From Agrobacterium leguminum (GTDB taxonomy: Bacteria; Pseudomonadota; Alphaproteobacteria; Rhizobiales; Rhizobiaceae), in assembly GCF_015704895.1 (NCBI RefSeq), contig NZ_JADQWB010000002.1, forward strand, positions 372,001 to 436,000: DNA of 64,000 nucleotides, read 5' to 3'. Within the stretch, counting starts at the first letter, position 1. Each line of letters opens with the position of its first letter. Shown here in pieces: positions 7,637-18,775 of this stretch. The notes under the pieces are model-generated. The model was not told where the DNA came from, searched no databases, and saw only the letters and a program-made list of their open reading frames with translations. The position numbers and the translations under genes were made by a program.

Positions 7637-9235
7637 TCAGAACAGGCTGCCCTGATTGCCCGGATCGGAAGAAGCCGGTTTCGCCGGCTTCTTTTTTGGT
7701 ACTATGGGGTTATCAGGGGACGGCGCCCCCTCCCCCGTCGTGATGGCCGAGACGCGGCCATCAGCAAATTCCATCGAGATCATAGCACCTGAAGCGACAG
7801 CGGCAGCGCGGGTCAGCGGCCGGTTCTCCTCGTCGCGGATCACGGCATAACCGCGTTTCAGCACGTTTTTATAAGAGAGCGATTGCAGGATGCGGTCATG
7901 GGCGGCAAGGCCTGCGCGGTTCTGCGCCATGCGGTGCAATACGGCGGTATCGGCCCGGCGCGCGCCGGTGACGACCCGCTCCTTCTGCCGCTCCACCTGG
8001 CCAAGCAGCCGGGCGGGAAGCGAACGCAGCGCGGAATCGAAGGCATCGACACGGCCTTTTCCTTGCAGCAGACGGCGCTCCACCAGGGTTTCGGCCCGGT
8101 GCATGCGCTCGGTAATCCGTTGCCTGTGCTGTTTGAGACCGTTCAGCAGGGTTTCCGGCCTGAGACCCGAGGCGAATCGCTCAAAGGCGCGGCGCTTGTT
8201 GAGGGTTGTCAATTCCAGTCCACGCCCGAGACCGCTCGCGGCCTCGTCGAACCTGCGGCGCGGCAGGGCCAGAAGCTGATCGAGCGACGGCAGCGCGCGC
8301 ACCAGCGCCCGCACACCCTGACGGCGATTGTCCATCTGCCGCGATACCGAGCCTGAAAGACGCGCGGCAAGGCCGGAAAGCTGCGCTTCCAGTTCCGCAC
8401 GCACCGGCACGGCCATTTCGGCGGCCCCCGTCGGGGTCGGCGCACGCACATCGGCGGCGTAGTCGATCAAGGTCGTATCAGTCTCGTGTCCGACGGCGGA
8501 AATCAGCGGAATTTCGCTTTCGGCAGCAGCGCGTACGACGATTTCGTCGTTGAAGCTCCAGAGGTCCTCCAGACTGCCGCCGCCGCGCGCGACGATCAGT
8601 ACGTCGGGCCGCGCAATCTCACCGCCGGGCTGAAGCGCGTTGAAACCGCGAATGGCGTTCGCCACCTCCTCGCCCGAACCTTCCCCCTGCACCTTGACCG
8701 GCCAGACGACCACATGGACCGGAAAGCGATCCGAAATGCGGTGAAGAATATCGCGAATGACAGCGCCCGTGGGCGAAGTGACGACGCCGATGACATGCGG
8801 CATGAAGGGCAGCCGGCGCTTGCGGGCCGCATCGAACAGCCCTTCCGCCGCCAGACGCCGGCGACGATCTTCGAGAAGCGCCATCAGCGCGCCGGCGCCG
8901 GCAGGCTCGAGGCTTTCTATGACGATCTGGTATTTCGACGAGCCGGGAAAGGTTGTGACCTTGCCGGTGGCGATGACTTCCATGCCCTCTTCCGGGCGGA
9001 ACTTCAGCCGCGAGAAGGTGCCTTTCCAGATCACCGCATCGATGCGGGCGCGGTCGTCCTTCAGCGAGAAATAGGCGTGTCCGGAAGAATGGGGCCCACG
9101 ATAACCGGAAATCTCGCCGCGCACCCGCACCTGCTCGAAAGCCGTCTCCACCGTACGCTTGATGGAACCCGACAGTTCAGAGACCGAGAACTCGGCAAGA
9201 TTGCTCAATGCTGCGTGGGAGAAGATATCGCTCAT
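7637..9235 (-). CDS. xseA: Exodeoxyribonuclease VII large subunit
   Basis: XseA pairs with several copies of XseB to degrade single-stranded DNA to short oligonucleotides in repair. The 532-residue product has the N-terminal OB fold (about 15-110, with [20 protein letters not shown] in it), then the catalytic region with [27 protein letters not shown] and [12 protein letters not shown], followed by a long coiled-coil rich in Arg and Gln, and a short Pro/Lys tail. Length is somewhat above the E. coli protein. xseB is not next to it here. The last 60 bases also contain a hairpin that serves as a terminator for the opposite gene. Confidence 0.97.
   Translation of the reverse strand: MSDIFSHAALSNLAEFSVSELSGSIKRTVETAFEQVRVRGEISGYRGPHSSGHAYFSLKDDRARIDAVIWKGTFSRLKFRPEEGMEVIATGKVTTFPGSSKYQIVIESLEPAGAGALMALLEDRRRRLAAEGLFDAARKRRLPFMPHVIGVVTSPTGAVIRDILHRISDRFPVHVVVWPVKVQGEGSGEEVANAIRGFNALQPGGEIARPDVLIVARGGGSLEDLWSFNDEIVVRAAAESEIPLISAVGHETDTTLIDYAADVRAPTPTGAAEMAVPVRAELEAQLSGLAARLSGSVSRQMDNRRQGVRALVRALPSLDQLLALPRRRFDEAASGLGRGLELTTLNKRRAFERFASGLRPETLLNGLKQHRQRITERMHRAETLVERRLLQGKGRVDAFDSALRSLPARLLGQVERQKERVVTGARRADTAVLHRMAQNRAGLAAHDRILQSLSYKNVLKRGYAVIRDEENRPLTRAAAVASGAMISMEFADGRVSAITTGEGAPSPDNPIVPKKKPAKPASSDPGNQGSLF
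7669..7697 (+). terminator. Rho-independent terminator of the enolase-superfamily gene, inside xseA
   Basis: A 10-bp stem AAGAAGCCGG / CCGGCTTCTT with a 5-base loop, followed by a T run, lies 33 bases after the plus-strand stop codon. It is entirely within the 3' coding end of xseA, where it encodes the Lys/Pro-rich tail. Confidence 0.8.
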
Positions 9236-9424
9236 GCCCGTTTGTAACCAAAACCCGTCGATTCGGAAATGCCGGCGCCGGCCAGCCTCATTTTAACGGC
9301 GATGAAACCATATCCTCAACTAACGAGTTTGGAAAATGGGGATTGGAGGAGGAAACAAGGGTTCGTTAGGGAAAACGGCGTTACGTCTTGCCCCAGGCCC
9401 GACAACCAAAGAGGAGGCGGCATC

Positions 9425-9667
9425 ATGATTTTTCTTACCGCCACAGCGCTCGGCGTAACCGCAGTTGCGCTCCGTTCGGTTTTCAGCATCGTTTTCATCT
9501 GCATGATGATTATCGGTGCCTATGGCGTGGCGATTGCACTTTCTTCCACGGCCGTGCCCTTGATGTCGCTGCTTCTGGCGCTCGCCGGTTACAATTTCGG
9601 TGTCGTGGGTGTCGTCCTCGGCCTTGTGGTGCTGCAGCGCCCGCGTTCCACCCAGCCAACCCTCTAA
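9425..9667 (+). CDS. Small two-helix membrane protein, unknown function
   Basis: ATG 9425 follows GAGGAGGCGGCATC, a strong ribosome binding site; an upstream in-frame TTG/ATG extension from 9269 looks non-coding. The 80-residue product is almost wholly hydrophobic, with membrane spans at about residues 3-40 (probably two short helices or one re-entrant) and 45-70, and a short basic tail. I do not recognise a named family. It is followed 12 bases later by a GtrA-like gene, which suggests a shared transcript and a membrane or envelope-related role. Confidence 0.65.
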   Translation: MIFLTATALGVTAVALRSVFSIVFICMMIIGAYGVAIALSSTAVPLMSLLLALAGYNFGVVGVVLGLVVLQRPRSTQPTL

Positions 9668-9679
9668 AAGCCCACGGTC

Positions 9680-10051
9680 TTGAAGCCTCCGCACTTTGCG
9701 CTGACCGAAACATGCGGACTGGCCGCCGACCTTGCCGTTACCTGTCTGCTTATTTTCTATCTCGGCGTCGATCCGCTGGCCGCCCGCTTGCCGGGCGCGG
9801 CAACGGGGCTTGCAACAAGCTGGCGGCTGAACCGTGCAAATGGTGAGGCATCGGCCAGGCTGAACAGCTTTCTGATGAATGCCGTCACACTCACCTCACG
9901 TATCGTCAGCGTCGGGCTGTTTGCCCTGCTGCAATGGCGCAACCCGCTGGTACAGCCGCTCGTCCCGCTTGCCTTTTCAATAATCGCAGCACTGGCGCTG
10001 GCGCTCTACGGCTATTGGCGGCTTCAAAAGCAACGGCAAGATCAGGACTAA
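9680..10051 (+). CDS. GtrA-like four-helix membrane protein
   Basis: The 123-residue product has four hydrophobic segments (about 14-32, 38-55, 70-90 and 93-113) with the WRLNR motif after helix 2 that matches the WLLNR motif of GtrA proteins. GtrA proteins are thought to move lipid-linked sugars across the inner membrane for glycosylation of surface polymers. The only start in frame near the beginning is TTG 9680 without a strong ribosome site, so the N terminus is uncertain. Its stop overlaps the convergent oxidoreductase stop by 4 bases. No glycosyltransferase is adjacent. Confidence 0.6.
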   Translation: MKPPHFALTETCGLAADLAVTCLLIFYLGVDPLAARLPGAATGLATSWRLNRANGEASARLNSFLMNAVTLTSRIVSVGLFALLQWRNPLVQPLVPLAFSIIAALALALYGYWRLQKQRQDQD

Positions 10052-11031
10052 ACCGTCTCCCAGCCATCCTTTTCCGCTGCCCGGTAGATAGCGTCGATGA
10101 AAAGCTGGTTCTTTCTCGAGCTTTCCAGCGTAACCACGTCGCCCTCGCCCTTCGCCGCACGGGCAAAGGCCTCCGCCTCCAGCTTATATTGGCGGCTATC
10201 CTGAAACCGGAATATTTGCGACTGGTTATGGGCCTGATTGGTCAGTTCGATCTCTTCCGCACCCCAGCGATTGGCGTTGAAGGGAGACTTGACCTCAATG
10301 TACCCCTCAGTGCCATGGAAAACCATGAGCTGACGGGCGGCCAGCTGTGTGGCCAGATAAAAACTCAGTTCGAAATCGCCGAAATCGGCCCTGACACTGG
10401 AATAGATATCCGTACCGAATTCCTTATCGCGCTCGACGGTGGCCTGTACGCGCCGGGGCTCCGCGCCGGTAGCGAAGCGGGTAACGATGGTCGGGTAAAC
10501 GCCGATATCCGGCAGGGCGCCGCCACCCAGTTCGGGAATATTGCGCATATTGCCGGGATCGCGGTTGAAATAGCTGAAAGCGCCCTGAACATGCTTCAGT
10601 GTGCCTATCGCGCCGGATGCCAGCAATTCCTTCACCTTCTCCCAGACGGGCGCATAGGTGACCATGAAGGCTTCCGAGACGATAACACGGTTGCGGTCAC
10701 GCGCGGCGATGAGGGTGTCGATCTCCCCCGCCTTCAATGCAATCGGCTTTTCACACAAAACATTCTTGCCTGCATCGGCGGCCTTGATGGTCCATTCCAC
10801 ATGCTGCGAGGTCGGAAGCGGAATATAGACGGCGTCGATGACATCCGAGGCCAGCATCTCCTCATAAGAGCCGAAGGCGTGTGGCACGGAAAAACGATCC
10901 GCCACCGCGCGGGCCTTGGCATGGTCACGGCTGGCGATGGCGCTGACCACGCAGTTCTGCGCATCCTGTATCGCCGGAATGACGTGATCCTGAGCGATTT
11001 TCGCCGTTGAGATTATTCCGAAGCGCAGCAT
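10048..11031 (-). CDS. Gfo/Idh/MocA-family NAD(P)-dependent oxidoreductase
   Basis: ATG 11031 is preferred over the upstream 11088 because it has GGGAGAA upstream and begins exactly at the Rossmann strand [13 protein letters not shown]. The 327-residue protein has the nucleotide-binding domain (1-120), the conserved [11 protein letters not shown] motif near residue 95 whose Lys is catalytic in the family, and a C-terminal mixed alpha/beta domain. Members oxidise or reduce sugars, inositols or dihydrodiols. Nothing around it names the substrate; it is a single-gene unit convergent with the GtrA-like gene. Confidence 0.9.
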   Translation of the reverse strand: MLRFGIISTAKIAQDHVIPAIQDAQNCVVSAIASRDHAKARAVADRFSVPHAFGSYEEMLASDVIDAVYIPLPTSQHVEWTIKAADAGKNVLCEKPIALKAGEIDTLIAARDRNRVIVSEAFMVTYAPVWEKVKELLASGAIGTLKHVQGAFSYFNRDPGNMRNIPELGGGALPDIGVYPTIVTRFATGAEPRRVQATVERDKEFGTDIYSSVRADFGDFELSFYLATQLAARQLMVFHGTEGYIEVKSPFNANRWGAEEIELTNQAHNQSQIFRFQDSRQYKLEAEAFARAAKGEGDVVTLESSRKNQLFIDAIYRAAEKDGWETV

Positions 11032-11211
11032 TCCGTTCTCCCGCTCTGCCATCCATCGGAAACTTACCATCGTCACACGGTCTGGCAAGCCGCAGATGAA
11101 TGACAGAATAATGTATGGCTGAATTTGTCCTGTCTTTGTCGGTATGCCTGCTTTTCTCCGATCTGGATAAGGGGAATTATGCTATGCATGAACCCAATGG
11201 AGAAACATGAA

Positions 11212-11772
11212 ATGTCCTCTTCCCATACAGCACTGCTTGTCATCGACGTTCAGGAATCCTTTCGGCACGCCCCTTACTTCGAGGAAAGCGAGCTTGCCGC
11301 CTATCTGGAGAAGCAGCAGGCACTGATCGACGGTGCAAGGGCTGCGGGCATTCCCATCGTGCAAATCTTCCACGTCGATGGCGACCGGGCCTTTTCAAAA
11401 GACAGCGGCTATATCCGTGCGCTGGAGGGTGTGCGGATTGCCCCAGATGTCACTTTTCACAAGAACCGCCATTCGGCTTTTGCAGGCACCGGCCTCGAAA
11501 TCTGGCTGACGCAGAAGGGCATCAACCGGCTGATCGTCTCCGGCATCCGTACCGAACAATGCTGCGAAACCACTACCCGGCATGCTTCCGATCTTGGTTA
11601 CAGCGTCGATTACGTCACCGAAGCGACGCTGACTTTCCCTATGACACATGCTTCCGGCACCGTCTTCAGCCCGGACGATATCCGCAAGCGGACCGAGCTG
11701 GTGCTGGCCGGCCGCTTCGCGCGCATCGTGACCGTCGACGACGCACTTGCCACCGTGAAAGAGGCCGCCTGA
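11212..11772 (+). CDS. Isochorismatase-family cysteine hydrolase
   Basis: The 186-residue protein shows the catalytic triad of the family: Asp12 (LLVIDVQ), Lys84 (FHKNRHSAF) and Cys117 (GIRTEQCCETTTRHA). Starts at 11179, 11188 and 11197 are also in frame, but ATG 11212 has GGAG 9 bases upstream and begins at the usual N terminus. Family members hydrolyse amides such as nicotinamide, N-carbamoylsarcosine or isochorismate; the target is not identifiable. The stop codon overlaps the start of the GlxA-type regulator (TGATG), so the pair is translationally coupled. Confidence 0.9.
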   Translation: MSSSHTALLVIDVQESFRHAPYFEESELAAYLEKQQALIDGARAAGIPIVQIFHVDGDRAFSKDSGYIRALEGVRIAPDVTFHKNRHSAFAGTGLEIWLTQKGINRLIVSGIRTEQCCETTTRHASDLGYSVDYVTEATLTFPMTHASGTVFSPDDIRKRTELVLAGRFARIVTVDDALATVKEAA

Positions 11773-12755
11773 TGGATAAAGGCGGCACGCGCACCATTCC
11801 CTTTTATACGCTTGTGCCGCCACATGCACTGTTGCTCGATATTGCCGGCCCGCTCGAAGTGATCCGTTATGCCAACGGGGAACAACGGGACATCCATTTC
11901 GACTGCCGCTACATTGCTGCGAATGACAAACAACAATCTTCCATCGGCCTTGCGCTTTCAGGGCTGGAGAACTTGCCTGCGACCCTGCCGGAAAAGGCTT
12001 TCCTGCTGATCTCGGGCAGCACATCACGCTTCGACAACGATCCGGAGACACGACGAGAGCGACAGGCGCTGGCGGCATGGCTGCGCCGTGCGGTGCGCCC
12101 TGATACGACAGTCATTTCCATCTGCTCCGGCGCACTGCTGGCGGGCGAAGCCGGGCTTTTTGACGGGCGCAACTGCACGACCCATGCCGACTGCGTTGAG
12201 GGGCTGCGCCGCATCGCGCCGCTGTCCCAGGTCGCCGAAAACCGCCTTTTCGTCGAGGATGGCAACCGCTTCTCAAGCGCCGGTATTTCCACCGGCATCG
12301 ACCTGATGCTGCATGTGGTTTCCCGGCTGACATCCCCGGCGGTCGCGGCGCGTATTGCCAAAACCATGGTGGTTTATCTCAGGCGCAGCGGCAGCGATCC
12401 GCAAATCTCCCCCTGGATGACCGGCCGCAACCACATCCACCCGGCCATTCACCGGGTTCAGGACCGGGTGATGGCCGAACCGGCGCAGGACTGGTCGCTG
12501 GAGCGGCTGGCCGATATTGCGGCGCTCAGTGAACGGCATTTATCGCGTCTGTTTCGCGAGCATACCGGCATCAGCGTCATCGACTATGTCAACCTTATGC
12601 GGGTCAATCTCGCGCGCGACATTCTTGCCAACAGCCGTCTCGATATGGAAGCCATCGCCGAGAGGGCGGGCTTTGCTTCCGCCCGGCATTTGCGGCGCGT
12701 GTGGCAACAGCATAATCGCCTTCCGCCCAGCCACTATCGCGGCTCTCAGGCCTGA
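11772..12755 (+). CDS. GlxA-type regulator: DJ-1/PfpI domain plus AraC helix-turn-helix
   Basis: The 327-residue product has an N-terminal DJ-1/PfpI-like amidotransferase domain (about 10-185, with ICSGALLAGEAG containing the nucleophile-elbow Cys) and a C-terminal AraC DNA-binding domain (about 225-320, with two HTH motifs and the GFASARHLRRVWQQH segment). Its ATG overlaps the stop of the isochorismatase gene, so both come from one mRNA. In known GlxA regulators the DJ-1 domain binds a small amine or amide ligand, so a likely role is to sense the substrate of the upstream hydrolase. This link is inference from order. Confidence 0.9.
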   Translation: MDKGGTRTIPFYTLVPPHALLLDIAGPLEVIRYANGEQRDIHFDCRYIAANDKQQSSIGLALSGLENLPATLPEKAFLLISGSTSRFDNDPETRRERQALAAWLRRAVRPDTTVISICSGALLAGEAGLFDGRNCTTHADCVEGLRRIAPLSQVAENRLFVEDGNRFSSAGISTGIDLMLHVVSRLTSPAVAARIAKTMVVYLRRSGSDPQISPWMTGRNHIHPAIHRVQDRVMAEPAQDWSLERLADIAALSERHLSRLFREHTGISVIDYVNLMRVNLARDILANSRLDMEAIAERAGFASARHLRRVWQQHNRLPPSHYRGSQA

Positions 12756-12863
12756 TAATCTCAGACCCCGCTGCTTCCTGATGAATGCCATCAAAGGAAT
12801 TGAATGGTTATGCGGATGAGCAGTTGCTACCTTGCCACCAAGACAGCAACAGGAGCATTCCCC

Positions 12864-13814
12864 GTGGAAAAACGAAGCCTCGGCCGCACCGGCCTCTCCA
12901 TCGCCCCGATCGTCTTCGGCGGCAACGTGTTCGGCTGGACAGCGGATGAGAAGACTTCCTTTGCCCTGCTCGACGCCTTTTTCGACGCCGGGTTCAACGC
13001 CATCGACACGGCGGATGTCTATTCCGCATGGGTGGACGGGCATGTGGGCGGCGAATCCGAGGCCATTATCGGCAAATGGCTGAAGCAGTCGAGCGTCAGG
13101 CGTGAGGATGCGGTAATCGTCACCAAGGTCGGTTTTGACAATCGCGGCCAGAAGACAGGCCTCAGCGCCAAGTGGATCGCAGAGGCCGTGGAGGCGTCGC
13201 TGAAGCGCCTGCAAACCGACTACATCGACCTTTACCTCGCCCATAAGCCGGACGCGGATGTGCCGCTGGAGGAAACACTCGCCGCTTTCGGCAAGCTGAA
13301 GGAGCAGGGGAAAATCCGCGCCATCGGCTGCTCCAACTATTCCGCAAGCCAGCTTCAGGACGCGCTGGATACGGCTGCGAAGAACAATCTTCCCCGTTAT
13401 GACGTGCTGCAGCCGGAGTATAATCTCTATAACCGCGCGGATTTCGAAGGCCCGCTTGCTGACCTTTGCCAGAAGGAAGAGATCGGCGTCATCAATTATT
13501 ACAGCCTCGCCGCCGGTTTCCTCACCGGGAAATATCGCGCCAAGGCCGATACGGAAGGCGTCGCCCGCAGCTATCGCGTGGGCGAATATGTCAATACGCG
13601 CGGTCTTGCCGTCTTAGGCGCCATGGATGCGGTGGCAGTGGAAACCGGCGCGAAGCTCGCAGATATTGCGCTAGCCTGGCTGTTGCGAAAGAAGGCGATA
13701 ACCGCGCCGATCGCCAGTGCCACCAGCCTGTCGCAGCTCGAAAGCTTCAAACGCGCCGTCGATCTGAAGCTGACGGATGAGATGATGACGCTGCTCGACA
13801 AGGCGGGCGCGTAA
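12864..13814 (+). CDS. Aldo/keto reductase
   Basis: GTG 12864 has AGGAG 9 bases upstream and gives the canonical N terminus EKRSLGRTGLSIAPIVFGG; the extension to 12804 is unlikely. The 316-residue TIM-barrel protein has the catalytic Asp and Tyr in FNAIDTADVYSAW, the Lys in VIVTKVGF and the His in YLAHKPD, plus the NADPH-binding C-terminal region around SATSLSQLE. It reduces aldehydes or ketones; the substrate is unknown. A GNAT gene begins one base after its stop, so the two form an operon. Confidence 0.93.
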   Translation: MEKRSLGRTGLSIAPIVFGGNVFGWTADEKTSFALLDAFFDAGFNAIDTADVYSAWVDGHVGGESEAIIGKWLKQSSVRREDAVIVTKVGFDNRGQKTGLSAKWIAEAVEASLKRLQTDYIDLYLAHKPDADVPLEETLAAFGKLKEQGKIRAIGCSNYSASQLQDALDTAAKNNLPRYDVLQPEYNLYNRADFEGPLADLCQKEEIGVINYYSLAAGFLTGKYRAKADTEGVARSYRVGEYVNTRGLAVLGAMDAVAVETGAKLADIALAWLLRKKAITAPIASATSLSQLESFKRAVDLKLTDEMMTLLDKAGA

Positions 13815-13815
13815 C

Positions 13816-14259
13816 ATGGAGCTTAGAATTCGCGACGCGCAGCCGGCTGACCGGGCGGAATGGTTGCGCCTGTGGGCCGACTACCTCACCTTTTACGATG
13901 TCGATCTTGCCGATGAGGTGACCGAGCATACCTGGGCGCGCATTCTCGATCCCGCATCCCGCGTTTCCATGCGGGTGGCGCTGCTCGGCGACCGCATGGC
14001 CGGTTTCGCCATTCACCACTTCCATGATTCCACCTGGGTGAAGACGCCCGACTGCTATCTGGAAGATCTGTTCGTCGATGGCGAAATCCGTGGCAAGGGG
14101 ACAGGTCGGGCGCTGATGGACGATCTTGTCGCCATCTGCAAGGACAAGGGCTGGTCACGGCTGTACTGGCACACCGGCGAGGATAATCACCGCGCCCAGA
14201 AGCTCTACGACAGCTACGTGAAAAGCGACGGCCATATCCGCTATCGCATCAAGTTCTGA
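13816..14259 (+). CDS. GNAT-family N-acetyltransferase
   Basis: The 147-residue product has a GNAT fold with the acetyl-CoA-binding motif A, LFVDGEIRGKGTGRAL, at about residues 90-105, and a C-terminal DNHRAQKLYDSY segment that fits motif B. It starts one base after the aldo/keto reductase stop and is probably translated from the same mRNA. It ends directly against the convergent LysR gene, with no bases between the stop codons. The acceptor, an amine of a small molecule or protein, cannot be predicted. Confidence 0.92.
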   Translation: MELRIRDAQPADRAEWLRLWADYLTFYDVDLADEVTEHTWARILDPASRVSMRVALLGDRMAGFAIHHFHDSTWVKTPDCYLEDLFVDGEIRGKGTGRALMDDLVAICKDKGWSRLYWHTGEDNHRAQKLYDSYVKSDGHIRYRIKF

Positions 14260-15150
14260 TCAACTCCTGAAGCGGAAGAAATCCACAAAGGCTCTCAGCG
14301 CCGGCCGCATCTGCCGGCGCGAGGGATAATAGATATAGAAACCATCGAAGGGCGCGCACCAGTCCTCCAGCACGCGGATCAGCCTTCCCTCCCTGATATC
14401 GTCCTCGACACGCTGCTCGAAAACAAAGGCAAGCCCTGCCCCGTCGATGGCAGCCCTGCGAATGAGGCTCTGGTCCGAAAGGATCAGCGGTCCCTGCACA
14501 TCGACCACCAGCGGCTTGCCATTCTTCTCCAGTTCCCAGCGATAGATAAGGCCGCTGGCGAAACGCCGGCGGATGCAGCGATGCCGGATGAGATCCCTTG
14601 GGTCAATTGGCGGTGGATTTTCTGCGAAGTAGGAGGGGGCGCCAACAATCGCGCCGCGCCATGCGCCGCTGGCTTTTACCGCAATCATATCCGCATCGAG
14701 GTGCTCTCCGAGCCGCAGGCCCGCATCAAAACCTTTCGCGACGATATCTTCGAAGCGATCATCCGTTGAAATTTCCAGTGAAATGTCGGGATAGAGCCGC
14801 AGGAACTCACCCAGCCGGGGCACGATGAGGTCCTCGGCAGCAAGCCGTGGCAGGGTGATGCGCAGGGGGCCGGCCGGTCTTCCGCCCTGCTCGGCAAGCG
14901 TCTCGATGACCGCATCGATATCGGCAAGCGCCGGACCAAGCGTCTCGAGAAGCCGCTTGCCTTCCTCTGTCGGAGAAACGCTGCGGGTGGTACGATGAAG
15001 CAGGCGCAGCCCAAGGCTCGCCTCCAGCGACGACACCGCATGGCTGACGGCGGAAGGCGCAATGGCAAGTTCGGCGGCAGCCTTGCGAAAGCTGCGGCCT
15101 TCGGCAACGGCGGCGAGAACGGCCAGCTGGGAGAGTTGCACACGGTTCAT
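14260..15150 (-). CDS. LysR-family transcriptional regulator
   Basis: The 296-residue protein has the N-terminal winged HTH (3-62; recognition region APSAVSHAVSSLEASLGLRLL) and a periplasmic-binding-like effector domain from about 88 to 290. It is divergent from an aldo/keto reductase across a 117-base gap in which a 21-base inverted repeat touches its own start codon. This arrangement is typical of a LysR activator that controls the neighbour and represses itself. The inducer is unknown. Confidence 0.93.
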   Translation of the reverse strand: MNRVQLSQLAVLAAVAEGRSFRKAAAELAIAPSAVSHAVSSLEASLGLRLLHRTTRSVSPTEEGKRLLETLGPALADIDAVIETLAEQGGRPAGPLRITLPRLAAEDLIVPRLGEFLRLYPDISLEISTDDRFEDIVAKGFDAGLRLGEHLDADMIAVKASGAWRGAIVGAPSYFAENPPPIDPRDLIRHRCIRRRFASGLIYRWELEKNGKPLVVDVQGPLILSDQSLIRRAAIDGAGLAFVFEQRVEDDIREGRLIRVLEDWCAPFDGFYIYYPSRRQMRPALRAFVDFFRFRS

Positions 15151-15170
15151 TGTTCTAAATGATAGAACAA
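15150..15170. promoter_or_regulatory. LysR-type operator upstream of the divergent aldo/keto reductase
   Basis: TTGTTCTA-N5-TAGAACAA is a perfect 8-bp inverted repeat and contains the T-N11-A pattern of LysR boxes. It begins at the first base of the lysR start codon and is the only long palindrome in this intergenic region. Confidence 0.65.
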
Positions 15171-15267
15171 CCCAAGCGGATTTGCAGCGATTATTTTTAC
15201 CGCCATGAGACGCTATTTTCTCATCACGCCCTTAGCGATGGGCGGTTCCTTATGGAAGGACGAACAG

Positions 15268-16269
<1,002 letters not shown>

Positions 16270-16276
16270 AAACAAA

Positions 16277-16304
16277 AAGCCGCGGCAACCGCCGCGGCTT
16301 TTTT
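16277..16304. terminator. Bidirectional terminator between the aldo/keto reductase and pheT
   Basis: A 10-bp stem AAGCCGCGGC / GCCGCGGCTT with an AACC loop has a T run on the plus side and an A run on the other, so it can stop transcripts of both convergent genes. It lies 8 bases after the plus-strand stop and 24 bases beyond the pheT stop. Confidence 0.88.
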
Positions 16305-16327
16305 CATTCCGACAGATGCCTTCAGGC

Positions 16328-18751
16328 TCAGGCGCGCAGGACGCCGCCCGTCGATTTCTCGACATTGCTAACGATCTTGGCCGTCAGCGCCTCGAAATCC
16401 TCGTCCGTCAGCGTCTTGTCGACCGGCTGGATCTGCACTTCGATGGCGACCGACTTGCGGTTTTCACCGAGCGATGCCCCTTCGAAAATATCGAAGACAT
16501 TGACGCCGGTGATCAGCTTGCGGTCAGCGCTGGTCGCAGCCTTGATGATGGCGCCTGCCTCGACAGACTTGTCGACCACGAAGGCGAAATCGCGCTTCAC
16601 CGCCTGGAAGGGCGAAAGCTCGAGCGCAGGCTTGGTGCGGGTCGCTTTCTTCTTCGGCTCCTGCATGGCGTCGAGATAAATCTCGAAACCACTATAGGCG
16701 CCGGAGACATCCAGTTCGGACAGCGTCTTTGGATGGAACTCGCCGAAATAGCCGAGCACGACCTTCGGACCCATCTTGATGGTGCCGGAGCGGCCGGGGT
16801 GATACCAGCCGGGGCCGCCGGCTTCGATCTGCACATTGGCCATGGGCAGGCCGCAGGCTTCCAGCACCGAAAGCGCATCGGCCTTGGCGTCATAGACATC
16901 CACCGGCTTGCCACCGCCCTTCAAAGCATTGGACCACATGCGGCCGCTGCCTGCGAGCGAGGCCGTGCCACGGCGAACACCGCCGGCAACGCGGCGCTGC
17001 GCATCAGGCGTATCGCCCTCATAGGTGCCGGAGACCTCGAAGATTGCGACATCGCCATAGCCCTTGTCGGCATTGCGCTGCGCGGCGGTCAGAAGGCCGG
17101 GCAGCAGCGAAGGCCGCATGTCCGACATATCGGCTGCGATGGGGTTGGCGAGTTTCAGCGCGGGTGAACCGCCGCCGAACAGCTTTGCCTGCGCTGCCGG
17201 GATGAAGGACCATGTGACAGCCTCGAGCATGCCACGGCTTGCCAGCGCACGGCGCGCGGTACGCGTACGGATCTGCAGCGTGGTCAGGATACGGCCGTTG
17301 ACGGCCCCAAAACTTTCCAGCGGTTCCGGCTTGATATTGTCGACGCCATGAATGCGCATGACCTCTTCCACCAGATCGGCCTTGCCATCGACATCCGGAC
17401 GCCAGGACGGCACGGTGACGGACACACGCTCGCCCGTTCCCTCGACGCCGAAGCCGAGACCCTTGAGAATGGCGAGGCTCTCTTCCGCAGAGACTTCCAG
17501 ACCTGTCAGGCGCTTTACTTCCGCCAGCGGGAAATCCACGACCTTCGGCTGATGGCCCTTGTAACCGACGACCCGGGCTTCGCCGGCGACGCCGCCGCAC
17601 AGTTCGAGGACCAGTTCGGTGGTGCGCTCCAGACCCGGGACCATATATTCAGGATCGACGCCACGCTCGAAGCGATAACGCGCATCTGTGATGATGCCGA
17701 GCGAACGGCCGGTCTTGGCGATGTTGATCGGATCCCAGAGAGCGGATTCGATCAGCACGTCGACGGTGTTGTCATCGCAGCCGGAATGTTCGCCGCCCAT
17801 GACGCCGCCGATGGATTCGAGACCTTTCTCGTCGGCGATGACGACATTGTTCGGGCCGAGCTTATATTCACGCTGGTCGAGCGCGAGGATCGTCTCGTCC
17901 TCTTTTGCGCGGCGAACCGTCAGATCGCCCTTGACCTTGGCGGCGTCGAAGACGTGCATCGGCCGTCCCTGATCGAAGGTCATGTAGTTGGTGATGTCGA
18001 CAAGCGCATTGATGGGGCGCAGGCCGATTGCCATCAGACGCTGCTGCATCCATTTCGGGCTGGGGCCGTTCTTGACACCGCGAACGATCCGCAGCGAAAA
18101 GCCGGGGCAGAGCGCCGCGTCGTCCAGCTCCAGCTTCACGTCGACCGGTGTTGCACCTTCCACCTTGAAGGACGGCGCGGGTCTCGTCTTCAGCTTGCCG
18201 AGACCGGAAGCGGCGAGATCGCGGGCAATACCGTAGATCGAGGTGCAATCCGGGCGGTTCGGGGTCAGGTTGATTTCGATGACCGGATCGTCGAGCCCGG
18301 CATAGGCGGCGAAGGAGGTGCCGACCGGCGCATCTTCCGGCAGGTCGATGATGCCGTCGTGATCGTCGGAAATGTTCAGCTCCTTTTCGGAGCACATCAT
18401 GCCATGGCTTTCGACGCCGCGTATCTTGCCGACGGCAAGGGTGACGTCGATGCCCGGAACATACATGCCCGGACGCGCGAGCGCACCGACGAGGCCGGCG
18501 CGTGCATTCGGCGCGCCGCAGACGATCTGCATCGGCTTACCGTCGCCGGCATCGACGGAGAGAACCTTCAGGCGGTCAGCTTCCGGATGCTTCTCGGCGG
18601 AGAGCACCTTGGCGATGACGAAAGGCTTGTAGGCCGCCTTGTCGTCAACGTCCTCGACTTCGAGGCCAATCGCCGTCAGCCGCTCGCAAATCTCGTCCAG
18701 CGTCGCGTCGGTATCGAGATGCTCTTTCAGCCAGGAAAGAGTGAATTTCAT
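16328..18751 (-). CDS. pheT: Phenylalanine--tRNA ligase beta subunit
   Basis: PheT forms the alpha2-beta2 phenylalanyl-tRNA synthetase with PheS; it recognises tRNA and edits Tyr-tRNA(Phe). The 807-residue product has the N-terminal B1 domain ([20 protein letters not shown]), the EMAP-like tRNA-binding domain (about 39-150), B3/B4 editing (about 210-390), B5 (about 400-475), the catalytic-like core, and the C-terminal ferredoxin-like anticodon-binding domain (about 715-806). AGGAGC lies 10 bases before ATG. It follows pheS by 24 bases in the same operon. Confidence 0.98.
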   Translation of the reverse strand: MKFTLSWLKEHLDTDATLDEICERLTAIGLEVEDVDDKAAYKPFVIAKVLSAEKHPEADRLKVLSVDAGDGKPMQIVCGAPNARAGLVGALARPGMYVPGIDVTLAVGKIRGVESHGMMCSEKELNISDDHDGIIDLPEDAPVGTSFAAYAGLDDPVIEINLTPNRPDCTSIYGIARDLAASGLGKLKTRPAPSFKVEGATPVDVKLELDDAALCPGFSLRIVRGVKNGPSPKWMQQRLMAIGLRPINALVDITNYMTFDQGRPMHVFDAAKVKGDLTVRRAKEDETILALDQREYKLGPNNVVIADEKGLESIGGVMGGEHSGCDDNTVDVLIESALWDPINIAKTGRSLGIITDARYRFERGVDPEYMVPGLERTTELVLELCGGVAGEARVVGYKGHQPKVVDFPLAEVKRLTGLEVSAEESLAILKGLGFGVEGTGERVSVTVPSWRPDVDGKADLVEEVMRIHGVDNIKPEPLESFGAVNGRILTTLQIRTRTARRALASRGMLEAVTWSFIPAAQAKLFGGGSPALKLANPIAADMSDMRPSLLPGLLTAAQRNADKGYGDVAIFEVSGTYEGDTPDAQRRVAGGVRRGTASLAGSGRMWSNALKGGGKPVDVYDAKADALSVLEACGLPMANVQIEAGGPGWYHPGRSGTIKMGPKVVLGYFGEFHPKTLSELDVSGAYSGFEIYLDAMQEPKKKATRTKPALELSPFQAVKRDFAFVVDKSVEAGAIIKAATSADRKLITGVNVFDIFEGASLGENRKSVAIEVQIQPVDKTLTDEDFEALTAKIVSNVEKSTGGVLRA

Positions 18752-18775
18752 GTCTTTGCTCCTTGGCTAACCGGA

